The translations under genes and the position numbers were made by a program. The notes under the pieces are model-generated. The model saw only the letters and a list, made by a program, of their open reading frames with translations, did no database searches and was not told the DNA's origin. A stretch of DNA of 64,000 nt from Bombyx mori (taxonomy: Eukaryota > Arthropoda > Insecta > Lepidoptera > Bombycidae), in assembly GCF_030269925.1 (NCBI RefSeq), contig NC_085118.1, positions 14,214,001 through 14,278,000 on the forward strand, written 5' to 3'. Numbering within the stretch: the first letter of the stretch is position 1; each line of letters begins with the position of its first letter. This document shows positions 25,301 through 33,532 of this stretch, piece after piece.

Positions 25301-28300
25301 CTCCGGTAACCACTTAAACACTGTAGATAGACGAGCATACGGTCCACATGATGGCGAGTGGTTAACGTCACACATGGACGTCAGCAATGCCAGGGGCTGA
25401 GCTAAGCCGCTGTCCCCAAGTGATGTCCACAAGGGCCAATCATCATCTAAGCTAAAACAATAATGTCTGATCACCACTAATAAATTTACAATATCTTTGC
25501 GACAGTCCGACAACGCGTCGATGCCGTACGTGACGGGCAAGTACGAGGTGCTGTACGACTTCATCCACCGTCAGAACCAGTGGTTCCAGTACGGGGACAG
25601 GGTCTGGGTCAACCACATCGATTACGTCACGCAGTGCACCTCGTTCGCCTTCTCCTCAGTCGAGATCACCGACTGTAATCAGAAGAACGCTTTTATTTGC
25701 GAGATCGGTAAGTTTTCGAAAGGCAGTAAACACTTATTTACCTTTTTAGCCGACTTCAAAAAAGGAGGAGGTTTTCAATTCGAATGTATTTTTGAAGTGA
25801 AAACTTCTTTAGAATCGTTGTGATTTCAAACCGGATGCAACGGAAAAAACGACAGGTAAGAGACACAAATACAAAAATGTGTAGGATGAAGCCAGCAAAG
25901 AATGAGACAGAAATATACATACTATTTAATACAGCGTCATCTGTGAGATTATTTAATACTAACGTGTGTATGAAAGCTCTTGTAGTGAATTTTAATTTAG
26001 GATTATACGTGAAATTAAAATATCAATTCACAGAGGGCGCTACCTTACAATTATTTATTAATGACAAAATTTTACATATACTTAAGACGTTTAGGATAAT
26101 TGTATTTTAATTTTGGAAGGTTTCACTTCTACCACGTGTGAATTGCACACATTTTGTTTTTTTTTATGTTTGTTACCTCATAACTTTTGACTGGGTGAAT
26201 CGACTTTGATGATTCTTTTTCTATTAGAAAGCTGACGCTTCCCGTGTGGTCCCAAGTATTATACAAGTATTTAGTAGAGTTAATAGTATGCGTATGTTAA
26301 GGTTTGTTTGAATTAGCTTACAAAGTTTTTACCTTGCCGTATCGAAAATACACGACATAAGAACTGTTAAGTGTACACAATTCCGGTCATCGTTCTCGTC
26401 GAACCCGTCGCTTGCGACGAAGGGCTCGGCGATTAAATTGACCCACAGACACAGCCCACTGAGTTTCTCGCCGGATCTTCTCAATGGGTCGCGTATACGA
26501 TCCGGTGGTAGATTCTGCGAAGCACTGCTCTTGCTGGGGCTAGTGATTACCCACTGTAACCGGCGCCATCTATGCGTGCTTCGCATAGACTGCCGACCGA
26601 GAGGACTGGTGGTCGTGGCACCGACGACCGCCGGTAAGGCGTCCCGGGGGTGAGGGTAAGGGGAGAGATGTGCTCCGCACTAAGCACTTCACTGCCCCCC
26701 TTTGCCTTTTCATGAGTTCTGTCTCATGCGAGGTTCGGACGTGGCTTGTTGAGCAACAGGAGGTTTTAGTCGGCCCCGACATGCTCTGCCCTCCATTCCC
26801 AGTGGAGGACGAAAGTCAGGCTAGTGATTAGTATAAACCCTCGAGGTTAAAAGAATAGGTAGGAACAAAAAAAAGCGGACATTCAATAGAAGATATTCGT
26901 CGGCAGATCCGAAAATAGTGATAGACCCGATGTCTTGGCGTGGGGACTCTCTGGCGGTGGCGTTTATCGGCGTGCTGGTAGCAGCCGTGCTGCTGGTAGG
27001 CGCGGCGCTCGTCTGCTGGTACACCAAGTCGAAGCACAGGTGGGTTTCTATCTACATAACCTCGGAGTCTTACCCATCACACACTCTTCACACTTTTGAA
27101 GCCATCGTTGCCTGATGGGTAAGGTCAGGTCATGATCGGCCACTCTTACTGGTGGTAGGACGTCTTGTGAGTCCGCACGGGTAGGTACCACCATCCCGCC
27201 CATTTCTGCCGTGAAGCAGTAATGCGTTTCGGTTTGAAAGGCGAGGCAGCCTTTGTAACTATACTGAGACTTTATAACTTATATCTCAAGGTAGGTGACG
27301 GCATTGACGTCATAGATGTCTATGGGCTCCAGTAACCACTTAACACCAGGTGGGCTATGAGCTCGTCCACCCACATAAGCCATAAAAAAAATTAAAAAAA
27401 CTTGGCAGAGCAGTTGTGGTCATGTCGAATACTTGTTTATTAAAGCCTTGACAGTTGTTCTTCTTAGTTCGCGGGCTGAGGCTTGACGCACTCAATTGTT
27501 AAGTGGGGGGAGGGGTTTGATAAATCTGTGTAATTGTAAATAAATACATTCAAACGGTTAGGTACCACAATTATGGGCAAATTAAAAGTACAAACAGCCA
27601 GCACTTAGCCTATTACTGACGCATAGCAGCCCTGCCTTCTGGTTTGGAAGGTGGGACCGCCTCATGACTGAATGTAGGGATCACACTCACGCCTCATGCC
27701 TGTAACTCCTAATTTCTTTTGTACATCTACATTTATAATAATTGTACTATAAAACTTGAAATCGTTGGTTTGTTTGTTGCTGATACATATATTTATTTGT
27801 TCTCGACTTAACAACATACATATGCTAATCAGAACATTAGAAGAAAAAATATACACTCTTAAGAAACTTTTGGATGGAATTGAAATTGTTTAGAAGGTTC
27901 AACTCTTCCAGAAGCACATCCCCAGATAGAGGAGACCGGAAAAATTACATATCTTAATAAAATGAAAACAATATTCGCTCAATAATCTAAACTTTTCATT
28001 TTAGTATGTTCGTATTTCGGACCTGCAATGTAAAATGAAGAGATCATTGACCCCGCGTGTCAGCTGATTTTGATTGCGCTTCATTGTGGGTAGTCAATAA
28101 AATTAACGCATCTTTAATTAGTTCCCAAATTGTAATATGATTGATATATTTAAACTTGTGATATTATTTAATCAAACAGACACGTTCAGAGATTAGAGAG
28201 GCGAAATTCAATCAGACAGTCGCTGCATTCGGTGCGGTCTATTGGAAGCATCAACGGGGGATTCCCCGATACGAACTACAGAAGGAAGATGGCGCAAATG

Positions 28301-31270
28301 GTAATTTTTTCATATTCGCTGGCAGTAGTGTCATATATAAGCTAATCTTAGATCGGGATTCATTAGTTCTGTGTACGTTGCATTTATTTATTTACTAGCT
28401 GACCCAACCAGGTGGACTGACAACTTAGTGCGCACGGCGGGAAGTCGTTGGATGCGGAAGGCGGAGGCATTATGTGGAAAGCATTGGGGAAGGCCTATGT
28501 CCAGCAGTGGGCAGATAAAGGCTGATGATGATGATGATGATGATGACCCGGCAGACTTCGTAGTGCCTCAATCGATAAATGAGTCGACTATTATCAAAGC
28601 CGGCAATGTGACTTTTGGACAATTATTGGTAAATCAGAAAAAAGAATTATTGACTTTGTATTCCATTGGCAGTCACAAAACTCTTCTGAACGACATCTTA
28701 GATAAATAACAGGTTAAGTACTAACCTTTATTTAATGCAGGTTTTGAACCGTATTCTTTGAAGGAGACGATTATATTCAAATCAATCTGTATTGACATAT
28801 CAATAACATTTTTTGTCCAAATGCACAGATTGCCACCTTTGATAATAGACGACTCAAATAAAAGACCTAAACTTTTATATAAAATAAACTTAAAACAAAC
28901 AAAAGGAATCCGTCCGACGGGGGACAAATCAAAGGAAAAACAAAATTGTTATTTTTATTTAATACGAGTATTTTCATATTTATTTACCTTTTAAACCTTC
29001 TCTGGACTTCCGCAAATAATTCAAGACCAAAATTAGCCAAATCGATCCAGCCGTTCAAGCAAGTCGAGTTTTAGCGAGACTAACGAACAGCAATCCATTT
29101 TTATATATATAGATTTGAATGATCACGATGAATCTCTAATTTAGTTGTCGGAAATAATAGAACGGCAATTCAAAAAGCGAAATTAAATCGTAAAAGTAAT
29201 TTTAATTGGTCGTGATTAATGGAATGCCGGTTATTGGCACCGTATCTAGAATTCATTCGAAATTTTGATATTTGAATTCGAAGAACGCGAAACTTACGTG
29301 ACTTTATTTGAGCTTGTGTTTCTCGATCGAGCTTTTTTTTTATTAAGACCTCGCAGTTGACGTGATGATAGGTATCCTCAAGTAAGCAAAGTCTCAGTCA
29401 TATCTCAGTGTTGCCATTACGCACGTTCTAGGATACGTTATGTCGTTTTCAGAGCACCCGTTCCACGGAAACCCTTACGAAGGGCTCTGATTACCGCAAG
29501 ATGTTGGCTTCAACCGTCTCAATGGAGTCGATGGAGAAGAGTCAATTCAATTCCTCGATCGAAGACAACCAAAGCTTCGACGTTTACGAAGCTCACAACC
29601 TGAACAACATAATACAGCTGAAGCACAGTAATTTCGTTAAGAAACCGAACAGTCCAGAATATTCTGTGCCCCAAAACAACGCTAGGCCCTTTAATTTAGC
29701 GTTTAGGAACGACGGCTACAGAGACTCCGGTCAGAATAGTGGTGCACCCTCAATCAGCACGGTGATGACCGAAGAAATCCCGATCATTCATCATCCGGGT
29801 GGAATGAGTTCGCCTCAGGACGACGAGATGTTGTCTCCTACAAATAACGCGCAATATTACGCATCGGACACTCTGCCGCTGCGAGATCTCGGCAGATCTG
29901 ATGATAATCTAGAATTCAAGAGGGATCCGGATAAAGAAGGGAAAATGTATGGGCCCTACGGTGCGCCTAATTACGGGGGTCAACCGAAGCTCTCGTTCTT
30001 GATGGAGTTGAGGTCGAAAATGCCCGATCAGCCACAAGCCGGTTCCACGCCGACCACTACGTTTGGTCAGAGAAATAATATTCCAGGTAATTTTTATTTG
30101 ATGTTAACATCGATCACAATAAGTCGTTGTGTACTTGTTTTCGTTTATAATTTGTTTCTTAAAAAAGTATTAAATATTTTTTTTCTTAGCAAATTATAAT
30201 TTGATTTAAGTTTGAAAAAAAATCTTAGTTAGACTCAAATAATGATTGATCGGAAGATCAGCGTCGCGGTACCGATTGAATCGCTACTGTTAGGCATTGC
30301 TGGGCCGGTAACCTTTCCCAAGCTCAGTCCACAGAGTTTCCTGTTAGGCATTGCTGGGCCGGTAACCTTTTCCAAGTCCAGCTCACTGAGTTTCTTGTTA
30401 GGCATTGCTGGGCCGGTAACCTTTCCCGAGCTCAGTCCACTGAGTTTCCTGGTAGGCATTGCTGGGCCGGTAACCTTTCCCAAGCCCAGTCCACTGAGTT
30501 TCCTGTTAGGCATTGCTGGGCCGGTAACCTTTTCCAAGCCCAGCCCACTGAGTTTCTTGTTAGCCATTGCTGGGCCGGTAACCTTTCCCAAGCCCAGTCC
30601 ACTGAGTTTCCTGTTAGGCATTGCTGGGCCGGTAACCTTTCCCAAGCCCAGTCCACTGAGTTTCCTGTTAGGCATTGCTGGGCCGGTAACCTTTTCCAAG
30701 CCCAGCCCACTGACTTTCTTGTTAGCCATTGCTGGGCCGGTAACCTTTCCCAAGCCCAGCCCACTGAGTTTCCAGTTAGGCATTGCTGGGCCGGTAATCT
30801 TTTCCAAGCCCAGCCCACTGAGTTTCTCGCCGGATTTTCTCAGTTCTAATTCTAAAATTGAGTATGGCTCCTAGGTAAAGTTAGGGTTCTCCTGTATTAT
30901 GAGTGCAAGAAAAAGACGAGGCCATATCCAATTGAGGTGTGTACATGCGACTAGCAAATATTTTAATAATCGCGTGACATTTTTTCCAGATCATCAGCCA
31001 TACTACGAAGATAATCTACCTTCCCCTCAGCCGCCGGTATACTCCAGTCCCTACAGCGACAACACGCAATCCGAGATGATACCGAGCTACGACTCGAGTC
31101 CGCAGGATTTATCCAGAGAGTTCGACGAGTCGCCACTACCCGAACTACACCACAAATCAAAGTCCGAAGCGTTACTGGAAACGAATTTCGATTTTGACGA
31201 CGACACCAGCCCTTTGCCGATTTCGGAAGCCTGTCGCTCGCACAGTCAACCTTTAGAAACGGCAATGTAA
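10157..31270 (+). CDS. bark: bark beetle/Anakonda: giant tricellular-junction receptor, 5' end missing
   Basis: Join 10157-10320, 10793-16992, 17253-17464, 18076-18211, 21327-21546, 22111-22236, 24534-24795, 25506-25707, 26907-27039, 28192-28300, 29453-30086, 30990-31270; every junction has AG/GT borders and phases close to 2892 codons plus TAA. Seen: SRCR domains at residues ~27-130, ~888-995 and ~1721-1849; CUB-like domains at ~275-397, ~1148-1255 and ~1988-2113; asparagine-rich beta-helix repeats between them; C-type lectin domain ~2410-2507; one membrane span ~2522-2547; cytoplasmic tail of ~345 residues ending ETAM. This order is that of Drosophila Bark (~3100 residues), which is known to act at tricellular junctions and in septate-junction maturation. 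No initiator or signal peptide is visible: residue 1 here continues an earlier beta-helix, so one or more 5' exons lie further upstream. The numbering starts at the first visible residue. Orthology is very likely; the missing N-terminus is inferred from family length. Confidence 0.93.
10793..16992 (+). CDS. bark: bark exon B: 6.2-kb exon with the beta-helix/SRCR/CUB array
   Basis: A single uninterrupted 6200-base exon, acceptor gcactttcag, donor A/gtaagt (the open frame ends two codons later in the intron). It completes SRCR 1 (WTINDMETACRQLGF at its start), then has beta-helix rungs rich in NN, NNG and DN turns, CUB-like domain 1 (with GEIYVYDG), and an IxPGGKLVLKSGVTLKF rung before SRCR 2 (CNYRWNIINAALVCNQLG). 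The pattern repeats: beta-helix, CUB-like 2, PGVVMEFAPNVGILVMG rung, SRCR 3 (ERNAQVVCRELGF), short beta-helix, CUB-like 3 (DSLTLYDGD). Many N-x-S/T sequons fit an extracellular glycoprotein. The exon is more AT-rich in its codons than the downstream exons. Confidence 0.95.
17253..17464 (+). CDS. bark: bark exon C: beta-helix segment
   Basis: Acceptor taatatttcag, donor agg/gtgaga. It encodes residues 2122-2192, a beta-helix stretch (ISNSEFIKNRDGAITYQSVG). Enters with two bases of a split Asn codon and leaves in phase 0. The following intron carries a reverse LINE tail. Confidence 0.9.
17497..17790 (-). mobile_element. LINE family alpha 3' fragment in bark intron
   Basis: gtggttaccgtcgctcatgg through gaagaaggacatgtcacagc to gatgaactctgctccggtga: RT C-terminus plus 3' UTR in reverse. 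Confidence 0.75.
18076..18211 (+). CDS. bark: bark exon D: beta-helix segment
   Basis: Acceptor actttttag, donor gaag/gtgaga. Residues 2193-2237 (starts NNLVRDNVGGLLVRA). No ATG opens this exon; it was found by phase continuity from exon C and by the helix-rung pattern. Confidence 0.88.
18527..18966 (+). mobile_element. Bm1 SINE, full length
   Basis: tRNA-like head (taagacgtccggtgcgttcg, B box gttcgaatctc), body and tail caccaatctaagcaataaa. A decayed second head follows at 18969-19105. Confidence 0.88.
18969..19105 (+). mobile_element. Bm1 SINE 5' half, diverged
   Basis: tcgtatcgagcgatacgact and tgacttccacagtaaaggga match the Bm1 head and adjoining body. Confidence 0.55.
19250..19402. mobile_element. 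TIR MITE (family M), near-complete
   Basis: gttctcgatagcgtaaaagt ... and acttttacgctatcgagaac around gaacagcgctcctagcggca; ends cactaagcacac. Confidence 0.75.
19644..20945 (+). mobile_element. intact maT (DD37D mariner-superfamily) transposon
   Basis: TIRs begin GTCAGGTCATAA on both sides and match imperfectly for about 24 bases; the TA target is duplicated at 19642-19643 and 20946-20947. Total length 1302 bases around one uninterrupted transposase frame. It sits inside a Helitron-like repeat within a bark intron. Confidence 0.93.
19711..20823 (+). CDS. maT-family transposase, full-length open frame
   Basis: 370 residues, no stop or frameshift. N-terminal paired helix-turn-helix region (HRCGYAPIQIFNILKNLNIT; then a GRPRS linker hook and QMGLSRTTVKRVLNENLGL), catalytic triad D in LFSDEKNF, D in FQQDSAPTHR and D in WNPLDYKIW. 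Counting residues between the second and third Asp gives 37, the DD37D signature of the maT clade (Bmmar6 in silkworm belongs here, from established knowledge). The first ~20 residues may be untranslated if a later Met is used. Cut-and-paste transposase acting on the flanking TIRs; the intact frame suggests a young or active copy. Confidence 0.92.
   Translation: MNSNFELFMKIKMYTFRILLIFKYGVDAFKEDRVAVIALHRCGYAPIQIFNILKNLNITKRFVYRTIKRYNEDSSVDDRSRSGRPRSVRTPAVIKAVKARIQRNPKRKQKLLALQMGLSRTTVKRVLNENLGLRAYRRKTGHRLNARLMDLRLKRCRALLKRYAGKKYREILFSDEKNFTVKESYNKQNDKVYAHSSEEASNRIPRVQRGHFPSSLMVWLGGSYWGLTEVHFCEKGVKTNAVVYQNTVLTNLVIPVSHTMFNNRHWVFQQDSAPTHRAKSTRDWLAAREIDFIRHEDWFSSSPDWNPLDYKIWQHLEEKACSKPHPNLESLKTSLIKAAADIDMDLVRAAIDDWPRRLKACIQNHGGHFE
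21327..21546 (+). CDS. bark: bark exon E: beta-helix segment
   Basis: Acceptor atttacag, donor ataa/gtgaga; residues 2238-2310 (VTIYRNYFTRNRVPFDDVIV region). GC-richer than flanking DNA. The intron before it holds Bm1 SINEs and the maT-in-Helitron insertion. Confidence 0.9.
22111..22236 (+). CDS. bark: bark exon F: beta-helix segment
   Basis: Long T-tract acceptor ending ttttttag, donor tctat/gtgagt; residues 2312-2352 (KNYATDREGRATIVAGTAGQ region). Phase 2 in and phase 2 out, both matched by neighbours. Confidence 0.88.
22850..23112 (+). mobile_element. tRNA-derived SINE (not Bm1), with A and B boxes
   Basis: Head with A box (tggtgtagtggtaag) and B box (ggttcgaatcc), then a body ending ttatctggtacctgtaacac and atttatttatttatt. 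This head/body layout is a known lepidopteran SINE type. The head mimics a tRNA gene but lacks a sound acceptor stem. Confidence 0.75.
23148..23305 (-). mobile_element. Bm1 SINE fragment, reverse
   Basis: ttattgcttagatcggtgga to ctgccccacccttcaaaag; truncated at the head side. Confidence 0.8.
24230..24466 (+). mobile_element. Helitron-like element (family B)
   Basis: a/TCTATACTGA start and ggCTAG/t end, 237 bases; carries acagtggtttttacggatgt, shared with the copies at 57484 and 62086. In the bark intron before exon G. Confidence 0.78.
24534..24795 (+). CDS. bark: bark exon G: last beta-helix turn and first half of C-type lectin domain
   Basis: Acceptor ttgttaacag, donor ttg/gtgagt. Encodes an RTRIDAKHNYWSYNV stretch, then the lectin opening KCPPGWDALAGTCYMY and the helix with YDEARQFC. 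The next AG downstream (cattag) breaks the frame, so the acceptor at 24533 was chosen. Strikingly GC-rich. Confidence 0.9.
24823..24883 (+). mobile_element. Bm1 deletion remnant beside bark exon G
   Basis: actggtgataggacctcttg and a short piece joined to an A-run; 28 bases after the exon donor. Confidence 0.6.
24926..25320 (+). mobile_element. Bm1 SINE, head to near the 3' end
   Basis: Head gataagacgtccgatgcatt, body to ggtaaccacttaaaca; tail replaced by a LINE fragment. Lies in the intron splitting the bark lectin domain. Confidence 0.85.
25325..25445 (-). mobile_element. LINE family alpha 3' UTR fragment
   Basis: gatagacgagcatacggtcc with the usual cagcaatgccaggggctgag; directly follows a truncated Bm1 in the intron splitting the bark lectin domain. 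Confidence 0.68.
25506..25707 (+). CDS. bark: bark exon H: second half of C-type lectin domain
   Basis: Acceptor tttgcgacag, donor atcg/gtaagt; residues 2441-2507. Continues the lectin fold (RVWVNHIDYVTQCTSF) and ends in the conserved C..KNAFICEI closing strand. The typical EPN/WND calcium-binding motif is not evident, so calcium-dependent sugar binding is doubtful. Confidence 0.9.
25745..26270. repeat. dispersed repeat (LINE- or DNA-transposon-derived), in bark intron
   Basis: gccgacttcaaaaaaggagg at the left and ctttgatgattctttttcta with gctgacgcttcccgtgtggt at the right are common lepidopteran repeat blocks. A related copy spans ~37615-37830 in ENT intron 1. Confidence 0.5.
26380..26549 (+). 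mobile_element. LINE family beta 3' UTR fragment
   Basis: ccggtcatcgttctcgtcga and ccactgagtttctcgccgga; ends at a 10-bp direct repeat bounding a further insert. Confidence 0.68.
26550..26820 (+). mobile_element. 271-bp GC-rich insert with 10-bp target duplication
   Basis: Bounded by ctagtgatta at 26540-26549 and 26821-26830. GC-rich, no poly(A), no clear open frame, and not obviously one of the families named elsewhere in the window. Possibly a fragment of an unrecognised retroelement. Confidence 0.5.
26907..27039 (+). CDS. bark: bark exon I: transmembrane segment
   Basis: Acceptor cgtcggcag, donor cacag/gtgggt. Encodes a hydrophobic span of about 26 residues (FIGVLVAAVLLVGAALVCWY) followed by a basic stop-transfer sequence (TKSKHR): a type I membrane topology. 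A LINE tail with a nested insert lies 76 bases upstream. Confidence 0.9.
27147..27400 (+). mobile_element. Bm1 SINE 3' part
   Basis: actggtggtaggacgtcttg to ctcgtccacccacataagcc plus A-tail. Confidence 0.85.
28192..28300 (+). CDS. bark: bark exon J: juxtamembrane cytoplasmic segment
   Basis: Phases from both neighbours force a frame reading LERRNSIRQSLHSVRS. Two tandem AGs (28188-28191) precede it; the first gives an immediate in-frame stop, so the second is chosen. An alternative acceptor at 28200 would remove three residues. Donor atg/gtaatt. Confidence 0.82.
28395..29113 (-). mobile_element. Helitron-like element (family A), long copy with internal inverted repeat
   Basis: On the - strand it starts TC at 29113 and ends CTAG at 28395, flanked by A/T. 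Contains two inverted arms (about 28578-28640 and 28800-28860) that share gagtcg.ctattatcaaag. Interrupted by an RTE tail at 28406-28544. Confidence 0.78.
28406..28544 (+). mobile_element. RTE-like LINE 3' tail with (TGA)n end
   Basis: gtgcgcacggcgggaagtcg ... gcagataaaggc followed by tgatga repeats, a common lepidopteran RTE-type tail. Flanked by GACCC at 28401-28405 and 28545-28549, restoring the Helitron sequence on removal. Confidence 0.75.
29453..30086 (+). CDS. bark: bark exon K: main cytoplasmic tail
   Basis: Acceptor tcgttttcag, donor ccag/gtaatt; 211 codons, residues 2589-2799. Ser/Thr/Asn/Pro-rich and probably disordered, with short acidic and proline patches. Begins STRSTETLTKGSDYRK, upstream of the first methionine in the frame. 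Confidence 0.9.
30301..30830. repeat. 54-bp minisatellite, 10 copies, in bark intron
   Basis: tgggccggtaacctttccca recurs every 54 bases (30301, 30355, 30409 and so on to 30787). As 54 is a multiple of three and the unit lacks stops in several frames, both strands appear open for ~190 codons, but this is not a gene. Units alternate between ccc/gtt and tcc/gct variants with a 3-unit (162-bp) super-period. The last unit runs into a LINE beta 3' UTR motif (ccactgagtttctcgccgga). Confidence 0.92.
30990..31270 (+). CDS. bark: bark exon L: C-terminal tail with PDZ-ligand-like end
   Basis: Acceptor tttttccag; 93 codons ending TAA. Tyr/Pro-rich start (DHQPYYEDNLPSPQPPVYSS), acidic middle, last residues PLETAM. 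T-x-hydrophobic at the end fits a class I PDZ ligand (inference). A Helitron begins 25 bases after the stop, so the mature 3' UTR must include repeat sequence or be very short. Confidence 0.9.
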
Positions 31271-31295
31271 CATTCCATTCACTATTCATAAGTAA

Positions 31296-31547
31296 TCTAT
31301 ATATATATATATATAAATGAATTGCTGTTCGTTAGTCTCGCTAAAACTCGAGAACGGCTGGACCGATTTGGCTAATTTTGGTCTTGAATTATTCGTGGTA
31401 GTCCAGGGAAGGTTTAAAAGGTGAGAAAATATAAAAAAAGCTCGGATATATATAAAAACAAACAATTTTGTTTTTCCTTTGATGTGTCCCCTTGATGTGT
31501 CTTTTATTTATTTATTGAGGCACTATGAAGTCTGCCGGGTCAACTAG
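31296..31547 (+). mobile_element. Helitron-like element (family A), in bark 3' UTR region
   Basis: TCTATATAT start after A, CTAG end before T, 252 bases; same internal block (aatgaattgctgttcgttag) as the other copies. Starts 25 bases beyond the bark stop codon. Confidence 0.8.
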
Positions 31548-31563
31548 TAATTAATAAATACAT

Positions 31564-31822
31564 TATAATTTGCGTAATTACTGGTGGTAGGACCTCTTGT
31601 GAGTTCGCGCGGATAGGTACCACCACCCTGCCTATTTCTGCCGTGAAGCAGTAATGCGTTTCGGTTTGAAGGGCGGGGCAGCCGTTGTAACTATACTTGA
31701 GACCTTAGAACTTATATCTCAAGGTGGGTGGCGCATTTACGTTGTAGATGTCTATGGGCTTCAGTAACCCCTTAACACCAGGTGGGCTGTGAGCTCGTCC
31801 AACCATCTAAGAAATAAAAAAA
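31564..31822 (+). mobile_element. Bm1 SINE 3' part, downstream of bark
   Basis: actggtggtaggacctcttg to ccaaccatctaagaaataaa; follows the Helitron by 16 bases. Confidence 0.85.
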
Positions 31823-33532
31823 TACGACTGTATTTAGTTTTAAGTGGACTAAAGCAAATTAGACTGAGTTAAGTCCTTTTTTAAATTTGATCGTAAGGTA
31901 TTATTGGATTGCGTGCACGTGCAATGATAATTAAGCAAGTGTACCCCAAAAACAAAACAATCTAAAGCTAGTTATAAGTCGAATGTAATTAACCTGACAC
32001 AAACATCAAAAACTGTTTTTCTAAAATATTAATGATAATCAATAAATGAAACTTGATGATTTTAATATTATATTTTTAACACAACATAACATATTCAACG
32101 CATTACATCATATGTGAATAATCGTTATGTTTTAATGTACATGTTATGATTAGTTATCCTCTTATTTTGGCACCGAATGATGTCAAGTGTAATGAAATTT
32201 AGCCGCCATTTTTTTAAGTTTTCGCGGGAATATTAAACCTATGAATTATCCGGTCCCCTAAGCAGTTGACCGTCATAGAAAATTGATATTTGTGAACATT
32301 ATTATCCTGTTAAAAAAGTTTTGTATAAAATTTGCACTTGCGCAATTAATGTCTTGTTACGCCAAAAAAATTTGGTTTATTTTCTTCTACTGTGTTCGCT
32401 CTGTAAAAGTGATTTATTATTCCAACATTCCATTTTAACGCTGTATGTATTAACAGTTTGATTTTTATTGTTATAATTTACCAGAGAAGCACGATCTCAA
32501 ATGCTATAACGCATTAGAAAATAATTATTATAGGCTGCGAAAACAGCTATATAAAAATAAAATATTTTTTCGTATTGACTTACATTACGGGACGGGAGTT
32601 GTTCTAGACAAAGATAGAATAGTGACGCTGGTGATTTAGCTTCCAGAACAAACCTCAGAAGTGTATGTTTTTAGTACTGTAAGATGTTTATATTATGGAA
32701 AACATTTTAACAGAATCGTGGCCTAGCATTAAAGTCTCATTACGAAACTGTGATTGCTAGCGATTAAAGCTACTGTACAAAATATTGAAGTTTTTAACAG
32801 CAATGTTTGCGTTTAAACCGTTTGCCTATCTACCAGCGTTAAAAAAAAAAATTGTTTACGCTTGCATTGCAATAACTATGTCCGTCCTAATTGTTTTTAA
32901 TCATTCATGTATTGTGAATGAATTTATATTTTGAAAAGAGTACTTATATATTAATATGTATACAAAGAATATTTCTATAAAAAATAAGTCTTTACATTAT
33001 TTACATCACTTAATTATACGGTATAGAATTTATAATTTTACATTTAGATTATTTAGGTTCTAATGAATTTTACGTCTTATTATCTTGAATAGGTACAATT
33101 AAAATTATGCTTTAATCAATCAGTAATATACAATGTTAGGAAAAATTAATCTACGAGAAACAACGTAAGTAACATATCAATAAACGGTAAAATATTTTTA
33201 CAAAAACAATTGTTTTATTATTTATTAAACCTTGACCTCAGTTGTATGTAACGATTTCAAGCGGTTAAATATAAAATATGTTAATATCGCACATTTAGAA
33301 TTTCAACTAGAGCATGTATATTTATTATCTATGCCTACTTATTGGGTAAATTAATAGCAGTGCACAATTTTTTGGCGCCTACACGAGGAGCATATCTACT
33401 TCGGTGAATCGTTTTATTTGGTTAATTAAGTGTTTCTGCAAGTTAAAAAAATTAATATTGTGTGTGTGTGTGTGTTATTACTATTAGTGGCTTATTAGCC
33501 GTTAAATCACTAAGTTTAAACAGTCTGCATTA
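31823..33532. other. AT-rich intergenic DNA after bark
   Basis: No gene seen. An AATAAA at ~32041 could serve bark's 3' UTR, which cannot be proved from sequence. Confidence 0.5.
33459..33476. repeat. (TG)n microsatellite
   Basis: Eight GT dinucleotides. A similar interrupted tract lies at 59458-59487 in EI24 intron. Confidence 0.85.

Noticed and set aside
28371..28709. 112-codon frame with an Asp run, possibly a captured gene in a Helitron
   Set aside because: The Asp run is the (TGA)n tail of an RTE LINE, and the rest is one arm of an inverted repeat found again in reverse at 28800-28860.
30242..30874. Long open frames on both strands (about 200 codons) that look like a repetitive protein
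   Set aside because: They are a by-product of a 54-bp tandem array (a multiple of three) within a spliced bark intron.
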